This document shows positions 15,697-23,774 of a DNA stretch of 64,000 nt, piece by piece. Position 1 is the stretch's first letter, and the number at the start of each line of letters is the position of its first letter. The DNA lies in assembly GCF_000308635.1 (NCBI RefSeq), contig NZ_BAGD01000053.1, positions 1 to 64,000 on the forward strand, in the 5' to 3' direction. Below the pieces are notes generated by a model that searched no databases, was not told the origin of the DNA, and saw nothing but the letters and a program-made list of their open reading frames with translations. The translations under genes and the position numbers were made by a program. Origin of the DNA: Nocardia otitidiscaviarum NBRC 14405. GTDB lineage: Bacteria > Actinomycetota > Actinomycetes > Mycobacteriales > Mycobacteriaceae.

Positions 15697-16671
15697 GTGG
15701 GGACGGGGATGAGAATCCTGGTCGCCTCTCCGCTCGGGAAGGTCGTCGAGCCGATCCTGCGGCAGGCGCCGGGCGTGTCCAAGGTGGCGGTGGCCGCCGA
15801 CCGGCGGCAGGTACTGGCGGCGATAACCGATACGGTCCGCTTCGATGTGGTTGTCGCCGACCTGATCTGGAACAAACCGGAACTCGAGTACACCTTCGAC
15901 GGCCTCGATGTCGTCGATATGGTGGCACTGGTCGATCGGGATCCGCGAGTGCTGCTCGCGGCGCAGGGCCACACCATGGAGCAGGACCACCTGGACGAGG
16001 CGCGCCTGTCACCGGCCGTGGTGGGGGTCTTCGAGAAGTCGGCCGGGGTGGACGTCCTGCTGGCCATGATCCGCACGGCGGCCGTCGCCCCACGCCGCGG
16101 CGGATCGCCGACGCCGGGCGGACCGCGCTCGCTGTACGAATGCTTCCAGAGCAAACGCGGCGCGACCGCGGGCCGGATGGCCGGGGCCATCGCCGCGGGA
16201 CGGGCCACCGACGCATCCAGTCTCGCCCACGCCGCCGGCGTGGGCCGCAATACCGCCAACAAGATCACCAACGTCTATCTGGGGCCGATCATCAGGGAGC
16301 GGGCCGAACACGATCCGGCGCTGCCGCTGACCCTCGGGGCCGTCTACCGGTGGTGCGGACTGCATTCCCGGCGGGATCGACGGTGCGGCCCGGGTGTGGC
16401 CGCTGCCTGGCCCGGTACTGCGCGGTGCACGGTCGGTGGTCTATCAGATGCCGATGGACCGCACCGGAACTCGGCTCCTGGTCGGCACCGGCGCGGCCGA
16501 CAGCCATCCGCGCCTGTGGGATCTGAGCGAACCCGACGCACCCGTCGAGTACTCGACGCTGGGCGTCGGACCGGAGGAACAGACCACCGGTGCGGTCGCA
16601 CTGGCCGCCGACGGGTCGGTGGCGGCGGTGGGGGCCCGCACCGGACGGGTCCACCTGTGGGATCTGGGTGA
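15697..16671 (+). CDS. Receiver-like / HTH protein with C-terminus lost at an out-of-frame junction
   Basis: Residues 1-140 resemble a response-regulator receiver (MRILVASPL start; the phosphoacceptor position is probably the Asp in VVVADLIW). Residues 145-210 are a helical DNA-binding-like region (YECFQSKRGATAGRMAGAIA, then AGVGRNTANKI). Sense ends near residue 225 (VYRWCGLHSR, about 16372). The remaining 99 codons are Arg/Gly-rich nonsense, read out of frame across a WD40 gene. No sensor kinase adjoins. It is either a deletion product with a chance tail or a sequencing frameshift in a longer receiver-WD40 protein. The start GTG 15697 fits a leaderless promoter. Confidence 0.55.
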   Translation: MGTGMRILVASPLGKVVEPILRQAPGVSKVAVAADRRQVLAAITDTVRFDVVVADLIWNKPELEYTFDGLDVVDMVALVDRDPRVLLAAQGHTMEQDHLDEARLSPAVVGVFEKSAGVDVLLAMIRTAAVAPRRGGSPTPGGPRSLYECFQSKRGATAGRMAGAIAAGRATDASSLAHAAGVGRNTANKITNVYLGPIIRERAEHDPALPLTLGAVYRWCGLHSRRDRRCGPGVAAAWPGTARCTVGGLSDADGPHRNSAPGRHRRGRQPSAPVGSERTRRTRRVLDAGRRTGGTDHRCGRTGRRRVGGGGGGPHRTGPPVGSG

Positions 16672-17461
16672 TCCCCGGCAACCTCGGCGCCGAGCCGAAA
16701 TCCCCGGTGTGCGTGGGCTCGTCGGCGCGCTCGCCTTCGATCCGGACGCGACCCTGCTCGTCGTGGCGGGCCAGGACGAACGGACCGTCACACTCTGGGA
16801 CGTCGGCGATATCGCGCGGCCCGCGCCGCTCGGCACGCTGGACGTCGGGCCCGGTCTCCCCTCGATCGTCGCCATCGACCCGTCGGGCACCCTGCTGGCC
16901 GTCGCCACCTCGCACGAGTCGGTGCGGCTGTGGGATATCACCGACCGGCGTCGCCCGCGCGAAGTGCCGTCGCTCACCGGATTCGGCAATGACGTCGCCA
17001 GTGTCGCCTTCGGTCCGCGGAACGGACTGCTCGCGGCCGCCGGGGCCGATCGGACCGTCCGCCTGTTCGGCCTCGCCGACCCGGACGAGCCGCGGCGGCT
17101 GGCGGTGCTGCGCGGTCCGGCGGACGCGGTCATCACGCTCAACTTCAGCCCCGACGGCACCCGCGTCGCCGGAGGCGGTGGGGGCGGCGGCATCTGGGTG
17201 TGGGATATCACCGATCCGCGCGCACCGAGCCGGGCCGCGGTGCTGAACGGCTACGAGGGGCGGGTCAGCGAGGTGGTGTACGGCCACGGCGGTGCGCTGC
17301 TGGCGGCGGGCGGACCCGCCATGGCGGTGCAGCTGTGGGCGACCGATCCGGATCGGGTGGCGGCCGAATTGTGCGGCGGCGGAAGTACTCCGCTCACCGC
17401 CGAGGAGTGGGAGCGGTACCTCCCCGGCGTCCCCGCGGAAGACCTGTGCACCGGCTCGTGA
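16331..17461 (+). pseudogene. WD40 beta-propeller, 5'-truncated remnant of a larger gene
   Basis: The frame opens at 16331, just after TGA 16328-16330, and at once reads the end of a WD blade (GIDGAARVWPL), then seven WD40 repeats (RLWDL, HLWDL, TLWDV, RLWDI, RLFGL, WVWDI, QLWAT). It ends in the tail typical of nSTAND/kinase-WD40 proteins (LTAEEWERYLPGVP). It begins mid-propeller and overlaps the receiver gene in another frame, so the N-terminal sensor or NTPase part is missing. A short product could still start at GTG 16394. Confidence 0.6.
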
Positions 17462-17621
17462 CGGCGCGCGGGTTTCGGCAAGATATTGCCTGCACCCGGA
17501 CGTTCGTGGGGCCTCTGTGCCCGTGGTGCCGGTACCCGTGGTCAACCGCTGCCGGTTCACCGAACGCGGCCCGGATTCCTGATTCAATATGGCTGCGCCG
17601 TAACTGGTTTCGCCGCCGAAG

Positions 17622-17662
17622 ACCAGCCACCGGGTATCGGAGGGGGGTATCCGGCGGCTGGT
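17622..17662. terminator. Hairpin between convergent genes
   Basis: An imperfect 17-bp inverted repeat, ACCAGCCACCGGGTATC and GGTATCCGGCGGCTGGT, has a 7-base loop. It lies between the WD40 remnant and the convergent esterase gene, so it could end both. The 200 bp around it hold no credible gene. Confidence 0.5.
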
Positions 17663-17669
17663 CGTCGAT

Positions 17670-18608
17670 TCAGCGCCGCCCGGCGGACAGGGGGGCGCGG
17701 CAGGCGTCGACCATGATCTCGCGAGCCGCGCGGCCCTCCGGAGCGGGGAACAGGGCGTAGTTGTGCGGGAGGTTCGGGGCCTCGTGGTAGTCGATCGGCA
17801 CGTGCGCGTCCGCCGCGCGGCGGGCGAGGGTGCGGGTGTCGGTGACGAAGATTTCGCGGGTACCGGCGAAGGCCGTGATCGGCGGGAGACCCTCGAGGCG
17901 GCCGAACAGCGGACTGACCCGGGGGTCCTCGGGGGCGAGCCGGTCCGCGTAGCGGCGGCCGATCTCGACCAGGCCGGGGCGCAGGTGCAGCGGATCGGTC
18001 GGTTCGATCTCCGCCTGGGCCGGGTCGGACATGGTCATATCGAGCCAGGGGGAGATCAGGACGAGGCGGGACGGCTGCGGGCCGCCCCGGTCGCGGAGGG
18101 TCTGCGCGGCCGCCAGCGCCAGCCCGCCACCGGCCGAATTGCCCATCACCACGGTCGATCCCGTACCGCGCCGCTCGATGGTGCGGGCCAGGATGGCGGC
18201 GGTGGTGGGCACCATCTCGGCGGCGCGGCCGTGCGGGACCAGCGGATAGATCGGGACCACGCATTCGGCCGGAACGGCGGCGGCCAGCCGGGCCGCGAAT
18301 GCCCAATGTGCGCCGACGATCTCGCGGAAGAAACCGCCGCCGTGCAGGAAGACCACCGCGACGTCGGTGGTGACGTCGTTCGGCGTGATGCGGTAGACGG
18401 GCCAGCCGTCGAGGTCCTCCCGGGTGACGGTGGCCCGTTTACGCAGGGAAGCGGGCGGGCGCACCTCGGTGTCGCGCCGGTCGCGCTTCGCGATCTCCGC
18501 GTGCACCCCCTCCGGGGTGGCGAGCAGTTTCCGCTGGCCGCCCGCCCGCAACAGTGCGGTGACCGCTCGGGTCCGCCAACTGGGCTTCGCGTGTGGGTCG
18601 GTGGTCAT
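17670..18608 (-). CDS. Alpha/beta hydrolase of the hormone-sensitive-lipase family
   Basis: The 312-residue esterase has the HSL oxyanion motif HGGGF and the nucleophile motif GNSAGGG. The acid is probably the Asp in the FVTDTRTL region, and the His is in LPHNYALF. The family (LipH/LipC types in mycobacteria) cleaves short-chain carboxylic esters in the cytoplasm. The N-terminus has no signal peptide. The gene is divergent from an AraC-family regulator 63 bp away, which may control it. The start is ATG 18608. Confidence 0.85.
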   Translation of the reverse strand: MTTDPHAKPSWRTRAVTALLRAGGQRKLLATPEGVHAEIAKRDRRDTEVRPPASLRKRATVTREDLDGWPVYRITPNDVTTDVAVVFLHGGGFFREIVGAHWAFAARLAAAVPAECVVPIYPLVPHGRAAEMVPTTAAILARTIERRGTGSTVVMGNSAGGGLALAAAQTLRDRGGPQPSRLVLISPWLDMTMSDPAQAEIEPTDPLHLRPGLVEIGRRYADRLAPEDPRVSPLFGRLEGLPPITAFAGTREIFVTDTRTLARRAADAHVPIDYHEAPNLPHNYALFPAPEGRAAREIMVDACRAPLSAGRR

Positions 18609-18657
18609 GGCGCATCCCTCTGTCGTACTCGCCGACGCCGTATGCGCCGGATACCGA

Positions 18658-18663
18658 TTAGCC
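18658..18663 (+). promoter_or_regulatory. Possible -10 element for a leaderless AraC-family mRNA
   Basis: TAGCCT (TANNNT) lies 8 bases before ATG 18672 in the 63-bp divergent region, and no Shine-Dalgarno sequence is present. Confidence 0.35.
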
Positions 18664-18671
18664 TGGCCGAT

Positions 18672-19412
18672 ATGACCGGGGCCGCGCTTTCACAAACCTG
18701 CGCTGCCGCGCCCGTGGTGTGGATGCGGCCCCGGCACGCCGGATATCTCGGGCCGGATCTGGGCGTGGGCATGCATGCCACGGCCATCGCATGTCTCGGC
18801 CTGAGCCTGGACGGATCGTTCACGGTGGAGACCGAGGACTACGGGACGTTCGTCACCCGTAGTGTCTTCGTCCAGGCCCGGATTCGGCATCGGATCGTCT
18901 CGGCGGGCCGGATCGCGTTGGTGTTCGCCGAGCCGGGCAGCGCCGTGATCGCCGGGCTGCGCGACGCCGTCGAGCCGTGCGCCCTCGATCCCGCCGCGGA
19001 GGCCGCCTGCGTCGCCGCCGCCCGCGCGGGCGTGCCGAGCCTGGACGCGCTGCTCTCCCAGCCTGGTTCGCCGTCCGTCCTCGATCCGCGGATCGAGACG
19101 ATCATGCGCGATATCCGTGCGGATCCGACCGCGCACCCGCGCGCCGACCGCGCGGCCGCCGATGTCGGCATGTCGGAGCACTACTTCCTGCGACTGTTCG
19201 CCGCACACACCGGAACCACCTTCCGCCGCTACCGGCAGTGGGCCAGGGTGCGAATCGTGCTGGCGGGCATGTCCGCCGGATACGACCTCACCCGCTGTGC
19301 CGCCGACGCCGGCTTCGCCTCCCCCTCCCACCTCAGCGAAACCATCCGCCGCACCTTCGGCGCCTCCCTGACCACCGCCCTCAACGCCCGGGTGACGCTG
19401 GATATCCGGTGA
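18672..19412 (+). CDS. AraC-family transcriptional regulator
   Basis: The 246-residue protein has a C-terminal AraC/XylS HTH pair (about 145-240). The first helix set is in RAAADVGMSEHYFLRLFAAH, and the second includes CAADAGFASPSHLSETIRRT. The N-terminal 130 residues form a cupin-like ligand or dimerisation domain. It likely controls the divergent esterase, as AraC regulators often act on a neighbour. ATG 18672 is the first in-frame start that leaves the promoter region free; the frame is open far upstream, but there it is antisense to the esterase. Confidence 0.8.
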   Translation: MTGAALSQTCAAAPVVWMRPRHAGYLGPDLGVGMHATAIACLGLSLDGSFTVETEDYGTFVTRSVFVQARIRHRIVSAGRIALVFAEPGSAVIAGLRDAVEPCALDPAAEAACVAAARAGVPSLDALLSQPGSPSVLDPRIETIMRDIRADPTAHPRADRAAADVGMSEHYFLRLFAAHTGTTFRRYRQWARVRIVLAGMSAGYDLTRCAADAGFASPSHLSETIRRTFGASLTTALNARVTLDIR

Positions 19413-19429
19413 TACCGGGCGCGCGATGG

Positions 19430-20440
19430 TCACGAATCGGGCCGTCGTTCGGCTCGGCGGCGGCGTTCCCGCTCGCGATGGCTGTAGGTGGCCTTGCGGA
19501 CGGTGAGGTCGTCCTCCAGGCCGGAGCCCACCGCTCCGGCGATGGTGCCCAGGACGGTGGCCACCAGGGCGATGGCGAGGTAGTCGTGGATACGCACCGA
19601 TCGCTGCGCGACCGCGACCGTGGCCACGGTTCCGGCATTGCGCAGCCGCCGGTCGGAATCCTTTGTCCGTCCGAACGATTCGTGGGTATCCCAGAGGCCG
19701 TGCCCGACAATGATCCAGAGGGTCAGGCTCGCGAGGGCGGCGACGGTGATTCCGGCGAGGCGGAGTCCGCTGAGCGAGATGGCGAGCGTCCAGATGGATG
19801 AGTACAGCACGCCGAACGCGGTGCCCGTCAACGCTCCCGCCAGGGCGGTCGACAGCCCGACGATCAACTGCCAGGGCCGATTGGCCCGCACCATGCCCGC
19901 CAGCAGGGTGGGCACCCCCGAGCGGCGACTGCGGACCACGGACGTGTCGGTGTCGGCGGGACCGCGGTGCACACGCAGCGGGGACGGCAGCCGCCGCGCC
20001 AGCTCCCGGTCCACGGATGCGTCCTCCGGCCGCCGCAGCAGCGCCCCGACCAGCGCCACCGCCAACTCGGTGAGCCGCCGTCGCAGCCGCACTCCGCCCA
20101 GGGCGGGCAGCGACACCACCGCCACCCGCCCCGGTGCGTCGATATTCGCCACCACGATGCCGCCGTCGTCGTACAGCGGCAGATCGGTGACACACAGCGC
20201 GATATCCCACGGAGTATCCCGCACGCGCTCATGCGCCTTGTCGATCAGATACTCGTGATCGGGGTACAGCGCCTCGAAGGGGTCCGCGAGCACCTCCGCC
20301 CGCCACTCGGTCCCACCACCGAGCGCACGCCCCAACTCGCCGGGCAGCTCGTCGCCCAGCCGCCGCGCGAGCCGACTCGGCAGATCCGGATCGGCGAGCA
20401 GTCCGATCACCATGCGATTCTCGCGCGCGCTGTCGACCAT
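19430..20440 (-). CDS. Conserved actinobacterial membrane protein, function unknown
   Basis: The 336-residue product has a cytoplasmic-looking N-terminal half of about 175 residues (MVIGLLADPDLPSRLA onward, including ALCVTDLPLYDDGG). Three or four transmembrane helices follow, around LIVGLSTALAGALTG, LAGITVAALASLTLWIIVG and YLAIALVATVLGTIAGAVG. A basic C-terminus ends it (RERERRRRAERR). The frame extends upstream to 20545, but ATG 20440 keeps the divergent ECF-type promoter free; ATG 20413 is another option. No named family is recognised. It is divergent from the YCII/sigma operon, and co-regulation is possible. Confidence 0.55.
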   Translation of the reverse strand: MVDSARENRMVIGLLADPDLPSRLARRLGDELPGELGRALGGGTEWRAEVLADPFEALYPDHEYLIDKAHERVRDTPWDIALCVTDLPLYDDGGIVVANIDAPGRVAVVSLPALGGVRLRRRLTELAVALVGALLRRPEDASVDRELARRLPSPLRVHRGPADTDTSVVRSRRSGVPTLLAGMVRANRPWQLIVGLSTALAGALTGTAFGVLYSSIWTLAISLSGLRLAGITVAALASLTLWIIVGHGLWDTHESFGRTKDSDRRLRNAGTVATVAVAQRSVRIHDYLAIALVATVLGTIAGAVGSGLEDDLTVRKATYSHRERERRRRAERRPDS

Positions 20441-20486
20441 TCCGAGGCAGTGCCCGCAGATATTGTCGGCAAACACCCGGCACCGA

Positions 20487-20513
20487 TGTCGACATCGTGG
20501 CTGCGGCTCCGAC
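20487..20513 (+). promoter_or_regulatory. ECF42-type sigma promoter upstream of the YCII gene
   Basis: TGTCGA (20487-20492), a 17-base spacer and CGAC (20510-20513) match the ECF42 target pattern, -35 TGTCGA and -10 CGA/C. It lies about 55 bp before the YCII start. The downstream sigma gene belongs to the same ECF group, so the operon is likely autoregulated. The motif is from memory. Confidence 0.55.
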
Positions 20514-20568
20514 GTTTCTTGTGAGGATGGGTCGACCGGGCGCATCCGCGATGTCGAAGGAGTTCGTG

Positions 20569-20961
20569 ATGAAGTACGTGATCCTTATTCACTCCAATCC
20601 GCAGCCGTGGGGACACCCGACCGGTGACTTCCTGCCCGAGGTTCAGGCGTTGCCGCAGGGCGAACGGGATCGGATCAACGGTGATTTCGAGCGGCTGCTC
20701 GGCGAGATGCAGGAGAAGGGGGAACTGGTGACGGGGGAGGCGCTGGGCGCACCCGAGTCCGCGCGGCTGTATCGCTGGGCGGATGGGAAGCCGCTTCCCA
20801 CCGACGGGCCCTATTCCGAGGCCAAGGAACATCTGGCCGGGTTCTTCCTGATCGATGTCGAGAGCCGCGAACGTGCCGAGGAGATCGCCGCGCAGTTCGC
20901 CGGTCCGGGCGAGACCGTGGAGTTGCGCCCCACCATGTGGCCGGGCGGCGACGACCAGTGA
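20569..20961 (+). CDS. YCII-related (DGPF-domain) protein
   Basis: The 130-residue protein has the family start MKYVILIHSNP and the signature TDGPYSEAKEHLAGFFLIDV (the DGPF motif). YCII proteins have a ferredoxin-like fold with conserved His/Asp residues, and their reaction is unknown. They are the standard genomic partners and regulon members of ECF42 sigma factors. AAGGAG six bases upstream fixes ATG 20569. The stop overlaps the sigma GTG by four bases (GTGA), so the genes are coupled. Confidence 0.85.
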   Translation: MKYVILIHSNPQPWGHPTGDFLPEVQALPQGERDRINGDFERLLGEMQEKGELVTGEALGAPESARLYRWADGKPLPTDGPYSEAKEHLAGFFLIDVESRERAEEIAAQFAGPGETVELRPTMWPGGDDQ

Positions 20962-22190
20962 ACATGGTGGCGGACGTGTGGCGGCGGGAGTCGCCGCACG
21001 TCCTGGCCGCCCTGCTGCGCCGCCACGGTGACCTCGGGGACTGCGAGGACGCCGCTCAGGAGGCGGCCGAGGCGGCGGCGGTGCGGTGGAAGCACACCGG
21101 GGTGCCGGACAATCCGCGCGGCTGGCTGATCCGGGTGGCGTCGCGGCGGCTGATCGACCGGATGCGGTCCGACCGGGCACGCGCGGGGCGGGAGGAGGCG
21201 GTGGCCCTCGCCCAGCCGGGCGACGCGCACCTCGCGCCGTCGGCGGAGCGGATGCCGGAGGGGGACGACACCCTGCTGCTCCTGCTGCTGTGCTGTCACC
21301 CCGCGCTCAGCCGACCCTCGCAGGTCGCGCTGACCCTGCACGCCGTCGGCGGATTGAGTTCGGCCCAGATCGCCGCCGCCTACCTGGTGCCGGAACGCAC
21401 GATGGCGCAGCGGCTTTCACGGGCGCGTGCGACGCTGCGGGCGGCCGGTGCGGTCTTCGAACTGCCCGACGCCGCGGCGCTGCCCGCACGGACGGCGGCC
21501 GTACTCGATGTCTGCCACCTCATGTTCACCGAGGGGCACACCCGTTCCGCCGGGAATTCGCTGCTGGATACGAGCCTGTCCGAGGAGGCGATTCGGCTCA
21601 CCCGCCAGCTGCACGCGGCCATCCCCGACCACGACGAGGTCTCGGGGGCACTGGCGCTCATGCTGCTCACCCATGCCCGGGCGGCGGCCCGCGTCGCGGA
21701 CGACCGCCTGATTCCGCTGGCCGAGCAGGATCGCTCGCGCTGGGATCGCGACGCCATCGCCGAGGGCGTCGCCATTCTGGAGCGGGTACTGCCCTGCGGC
21801 CACGTCGGCCGGTTCCAATTGCAGGCGGCCATCGCGGCCGTGCACGCGGAGTCGCCGACCTGGGCGGGCACCGACTGGCGGCAGATCAGCATCCTCTACG
21901 CCATGTTGGACCGGGTCGCGCCGAGTCCGGTGCTCACCCTCAACCGCGCGGTGGCGGTCGGGATGGCATTCGGCGCCGAACAGGGGCTGGCCCTGATCGC
22001 ACCGCTGCTCGATGATCCGGTCATGCGGCGGCATCACCGCACCCACGCGGTGCGCGCCCACCTGCTGGAGATGGCCGGTGACGAGGACGCGGCGATCGAC
22101 AGCTACCGGCGGGCCGCCCAGCTCAGCGCGAGCGTTCCCGAACAGCGCTACCTCAACGAGCGGGTTCGCCGCCTGACCGGAACGCGGTGA
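20958..22190 (+). CDS. ECF42-type RNA polymerase sigma factor with TPR-like C-terminal extension
   Basis: The 410-residue product has sigma region 2 (HVLAALLRRHGDLGDCEDAA, then NPRGWLIRVASRRLIDRMR) and region 4 (GGLSSAQIAAAYLVPERTMA). About 230 further residues form an alpha-helical, TPR/DUF6596-like extension (VLDVCHLMFTEGH onward). That extension, with the adjacent DGPF gene, defines group ECF42, which needs no anti-sigma factor; the C-terminus is required for activity. GTG 20958 overlaps the YCII stop; ATG 20964 is an alternative. Confidence 0.85.
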   Translation: MNMVADVWRRESPHVLAALLRRHGDLGDCEDAAQEAAEAAAVRWKHTGVPDNPRGWLIRVASRRLIDRMRSDRARAGREEAVALAQPGDAHLAPSAERMPEGDDTLLLLLLCCHPALSRPSQVALTLHAVGGLSSAQIAAAYLVPERTMAQRLSRARATLRAAGAVFELPDAAALPARTAAVLDVCHLMFTEGHTRSAGNSLLDTSLSEEAIRLTRQLHAAIPDHDEVSGALALMLLTHARAAARVADDRLIPLAEQDRSRWDRDAIAEGVAILERVLPCGHVGRFQLQAAIAAVHAESPTWAGTDWRQISILYAMLDRVAPSPVLTLNRAVAVGMAFGAEQGLALIAPLLDDPVMRRHHRTHAVRAHLLEMAGDEDAAIDSYRRAAQLSASVPEQRYLNERVRRLTGTR

Positions 22191-22413
22191 CGACGCCGAT
22201 GCGCGCTCGGCGCGTATCGGCCCCTAGAAATCCCCTATTCGGCGGGATTGCACGGCATTCGCGTCGCACCGCATCGCTTCGGCCGATCGGTGTCGATACC
22301 CGGTTGCTGTACGCAATGCCCTTGGGACTGTGCATGTTTCGGGTTACGGAGGCAGCCGATGGTTGTTGCTACGGTCCGGGAGCAATCGCCGGACGAAATG
22401 AGGAGGGGCGGCC
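22191..22413. other. Intergenic region before the lipase gene
   Basis: Within these 223 bp nothing beyond the GAGGAGGGG ribosome-binding site at the right end is recognised. No convincing promoter hexamers or hairpin stand out. Confidence 0.4.
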
Positions 22414-23772
22414 ATGAGCGTCGATATCACCAACTCCGCGGAGGCAACCGCATCGGAGGTCGTGCCGCTGCGCACGCCCGTCGAGGTCGACGCCACCGCG
22501 GGTGACACGACCGCCGAGGGGCCGCTGCCACCCCTGGACGACCCCTTCTACCTGCCGCCGCCGGATCTGGCGGCGCTCGCCCCGGGCACCGTCATCCGGT
22601 CCCGCGAGGTGGAGCTCGGACTGCTGGGCGTGGTGCCGCAGCGGATCTCGGCATGGCAGCTGCTGTATCGCACCACCTCCGTGCACGGCGCGCCGGAAGC
22701 GGTGGTGACCACGGTCCTGCTTCCCGAGCACGCCGAGCCGGGCGAGCGGCGGCCGCTGGTGTCGTATCAGTGCGCCATCGACGCCGTGGTGGCGAAGGGG
22801 CTGCCGTCCTACAACCTGCGGCAGGGTGCGCGGGCCTTCGGCTCGGTGCCGCAGCTCGAGATGTTCCTGTTCGCGAACGCGCTGGCGCGCGGCTGGGTGC
22901 TGTCGGTGCCCGATCACGTCGGTACGGACGGACATTTCGGGGTGCCCCGGGAACCCGGCTACCGCATTCTGGACGGGATTCGCGCGGCGCTCTCCTTCGA
23001 ACCACTCGGTCTGACCGCACGGACACCGGTGGCGCTGTGGGGCTATTCGGGCGGTGGGCTGGCCACCACGTGGGCGGCCGAGATGGCGGGTGAGTACGCG
23101 CCGGAGCTCGATATCGTCGGGGCGTCGGCGGGTTCTCCGGTCGGTGATCCGCGCAGTGTCTTCGCCCGGCTCAACGGCACGGTGTACGCGGGACTCATCG
23201 TGCTGGTGCTGTCCGCGCTCTGCCGTGCCTACCCGGATCTGCGCGCCGCCGTGCGCTCGCACTTCGACGGTCCGTTCCACGAGTTGATCGCCCACGCCGA
23301 GTCGAGCACCATCCTGCCCATCGTCTTCCGCAGCCTGCGCCGCGATCTCGACCGGCACAGCGCGGTGACGGTCGCCGAGCTGATCACCCGGCCCGAATTC
23401 GAGGCCATCTTCGAGGCACTGCGCCCGGTCACCTCGGCACCGGCGTTTCCCATGCTGGTGGTGCAGGCCACCAATGACGCCGTCGTGGCCGTGGAGGATA
23501 TGGACGAGCAGGTGTGGCGCTACCGGGCGGCGGGGGCGTCGGTGCAATATGTGCGCGACCGGCTCAGCGGCCATGTGACACTCGCCGTCATCGCGGCACC
23601 GCTGGTGACGGAGTGGCTGGCCGATCGACTGGCGGGCAAACCACTGCCGCCCTCGGCTCCGAAAACCGTGTGGTCACTGGCTTTTTCGAGCGGCGCGCTG
23701 GCGGGCTACCGGCGGCTGCTCGGTGTCGCCGGGCGGGTGCTGACCGGACGCCCGCTCAGCGACGGGCAGTAG
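22414..23772 (+). CDS. Secretory-lipase (LIP) family hydrolase
   Basis: The 452-residue protein has the LIP-family layout: an early DDPFYLPP segment and a long core with the nucleophile elbow GYSGGG (Ser212), preceded by DGIRAAL and followed by AGSPVGDP. A late VVQATNDAVV supplies the acid, and a C-terminal SGHVTLA supplies the His. Relatives hydrolyse triacylglycerols or long-chain esters. Most are secreted, but no clear signal peptide is visible; the first 40 residues are acidic and Ala/Thr-rich. A strong ribosome-binding site (GAGGAGGGG) fixes ATG 22414. The next gene converges 3 bp away. Confidence 0.8.
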   Translation: MSVDITNSAEATASEVVPLRTPVEVDATAGDTTAEGPLPPLDDPFYLPPPDLAALAPGTVIRSREVELGLLGVVPQRISAWQLLYRTTSVHGAPEAVVTTVLLPEHAEPGERRPLVSYQCAIDAVVAKGLPSYNLRQGARAFGSVPQLEMFLFANALARGWVLSVPDHVGTDGHFGVPREPGYRILDGIRAALSFEPLGLTARTPVALWGYSGGGLATTWAAEMAGEYAPELDIVGASAGSPVGDPRSVFARLNGTVYAGLIVLVLSALCRAYPDLRAAVRSHFDGPFHELIAHAESSTILPIVFRSLRRDLDRHSAVTVAELITRPEFEAIFEALRPVTSAPAFPMLVVQATNDAVVAVEDMDEQVWRYRAAGASVQYVRDRLSGHVTLAVIAAPLVTEWLADRLAGKPLPPSAPKTVWSLAFSSGALAGYRRLLGVAGRVLTGRPLSDGQ

Positions 23773-23774
23773 CG

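Noticed and set aside
22187..22417. 76-codon plus-strand frame before the lipase gene
   Set aside because: No ribosome-binding site and an Arg/Cys-rich random product overlapping the lipase ribosome-binding site.
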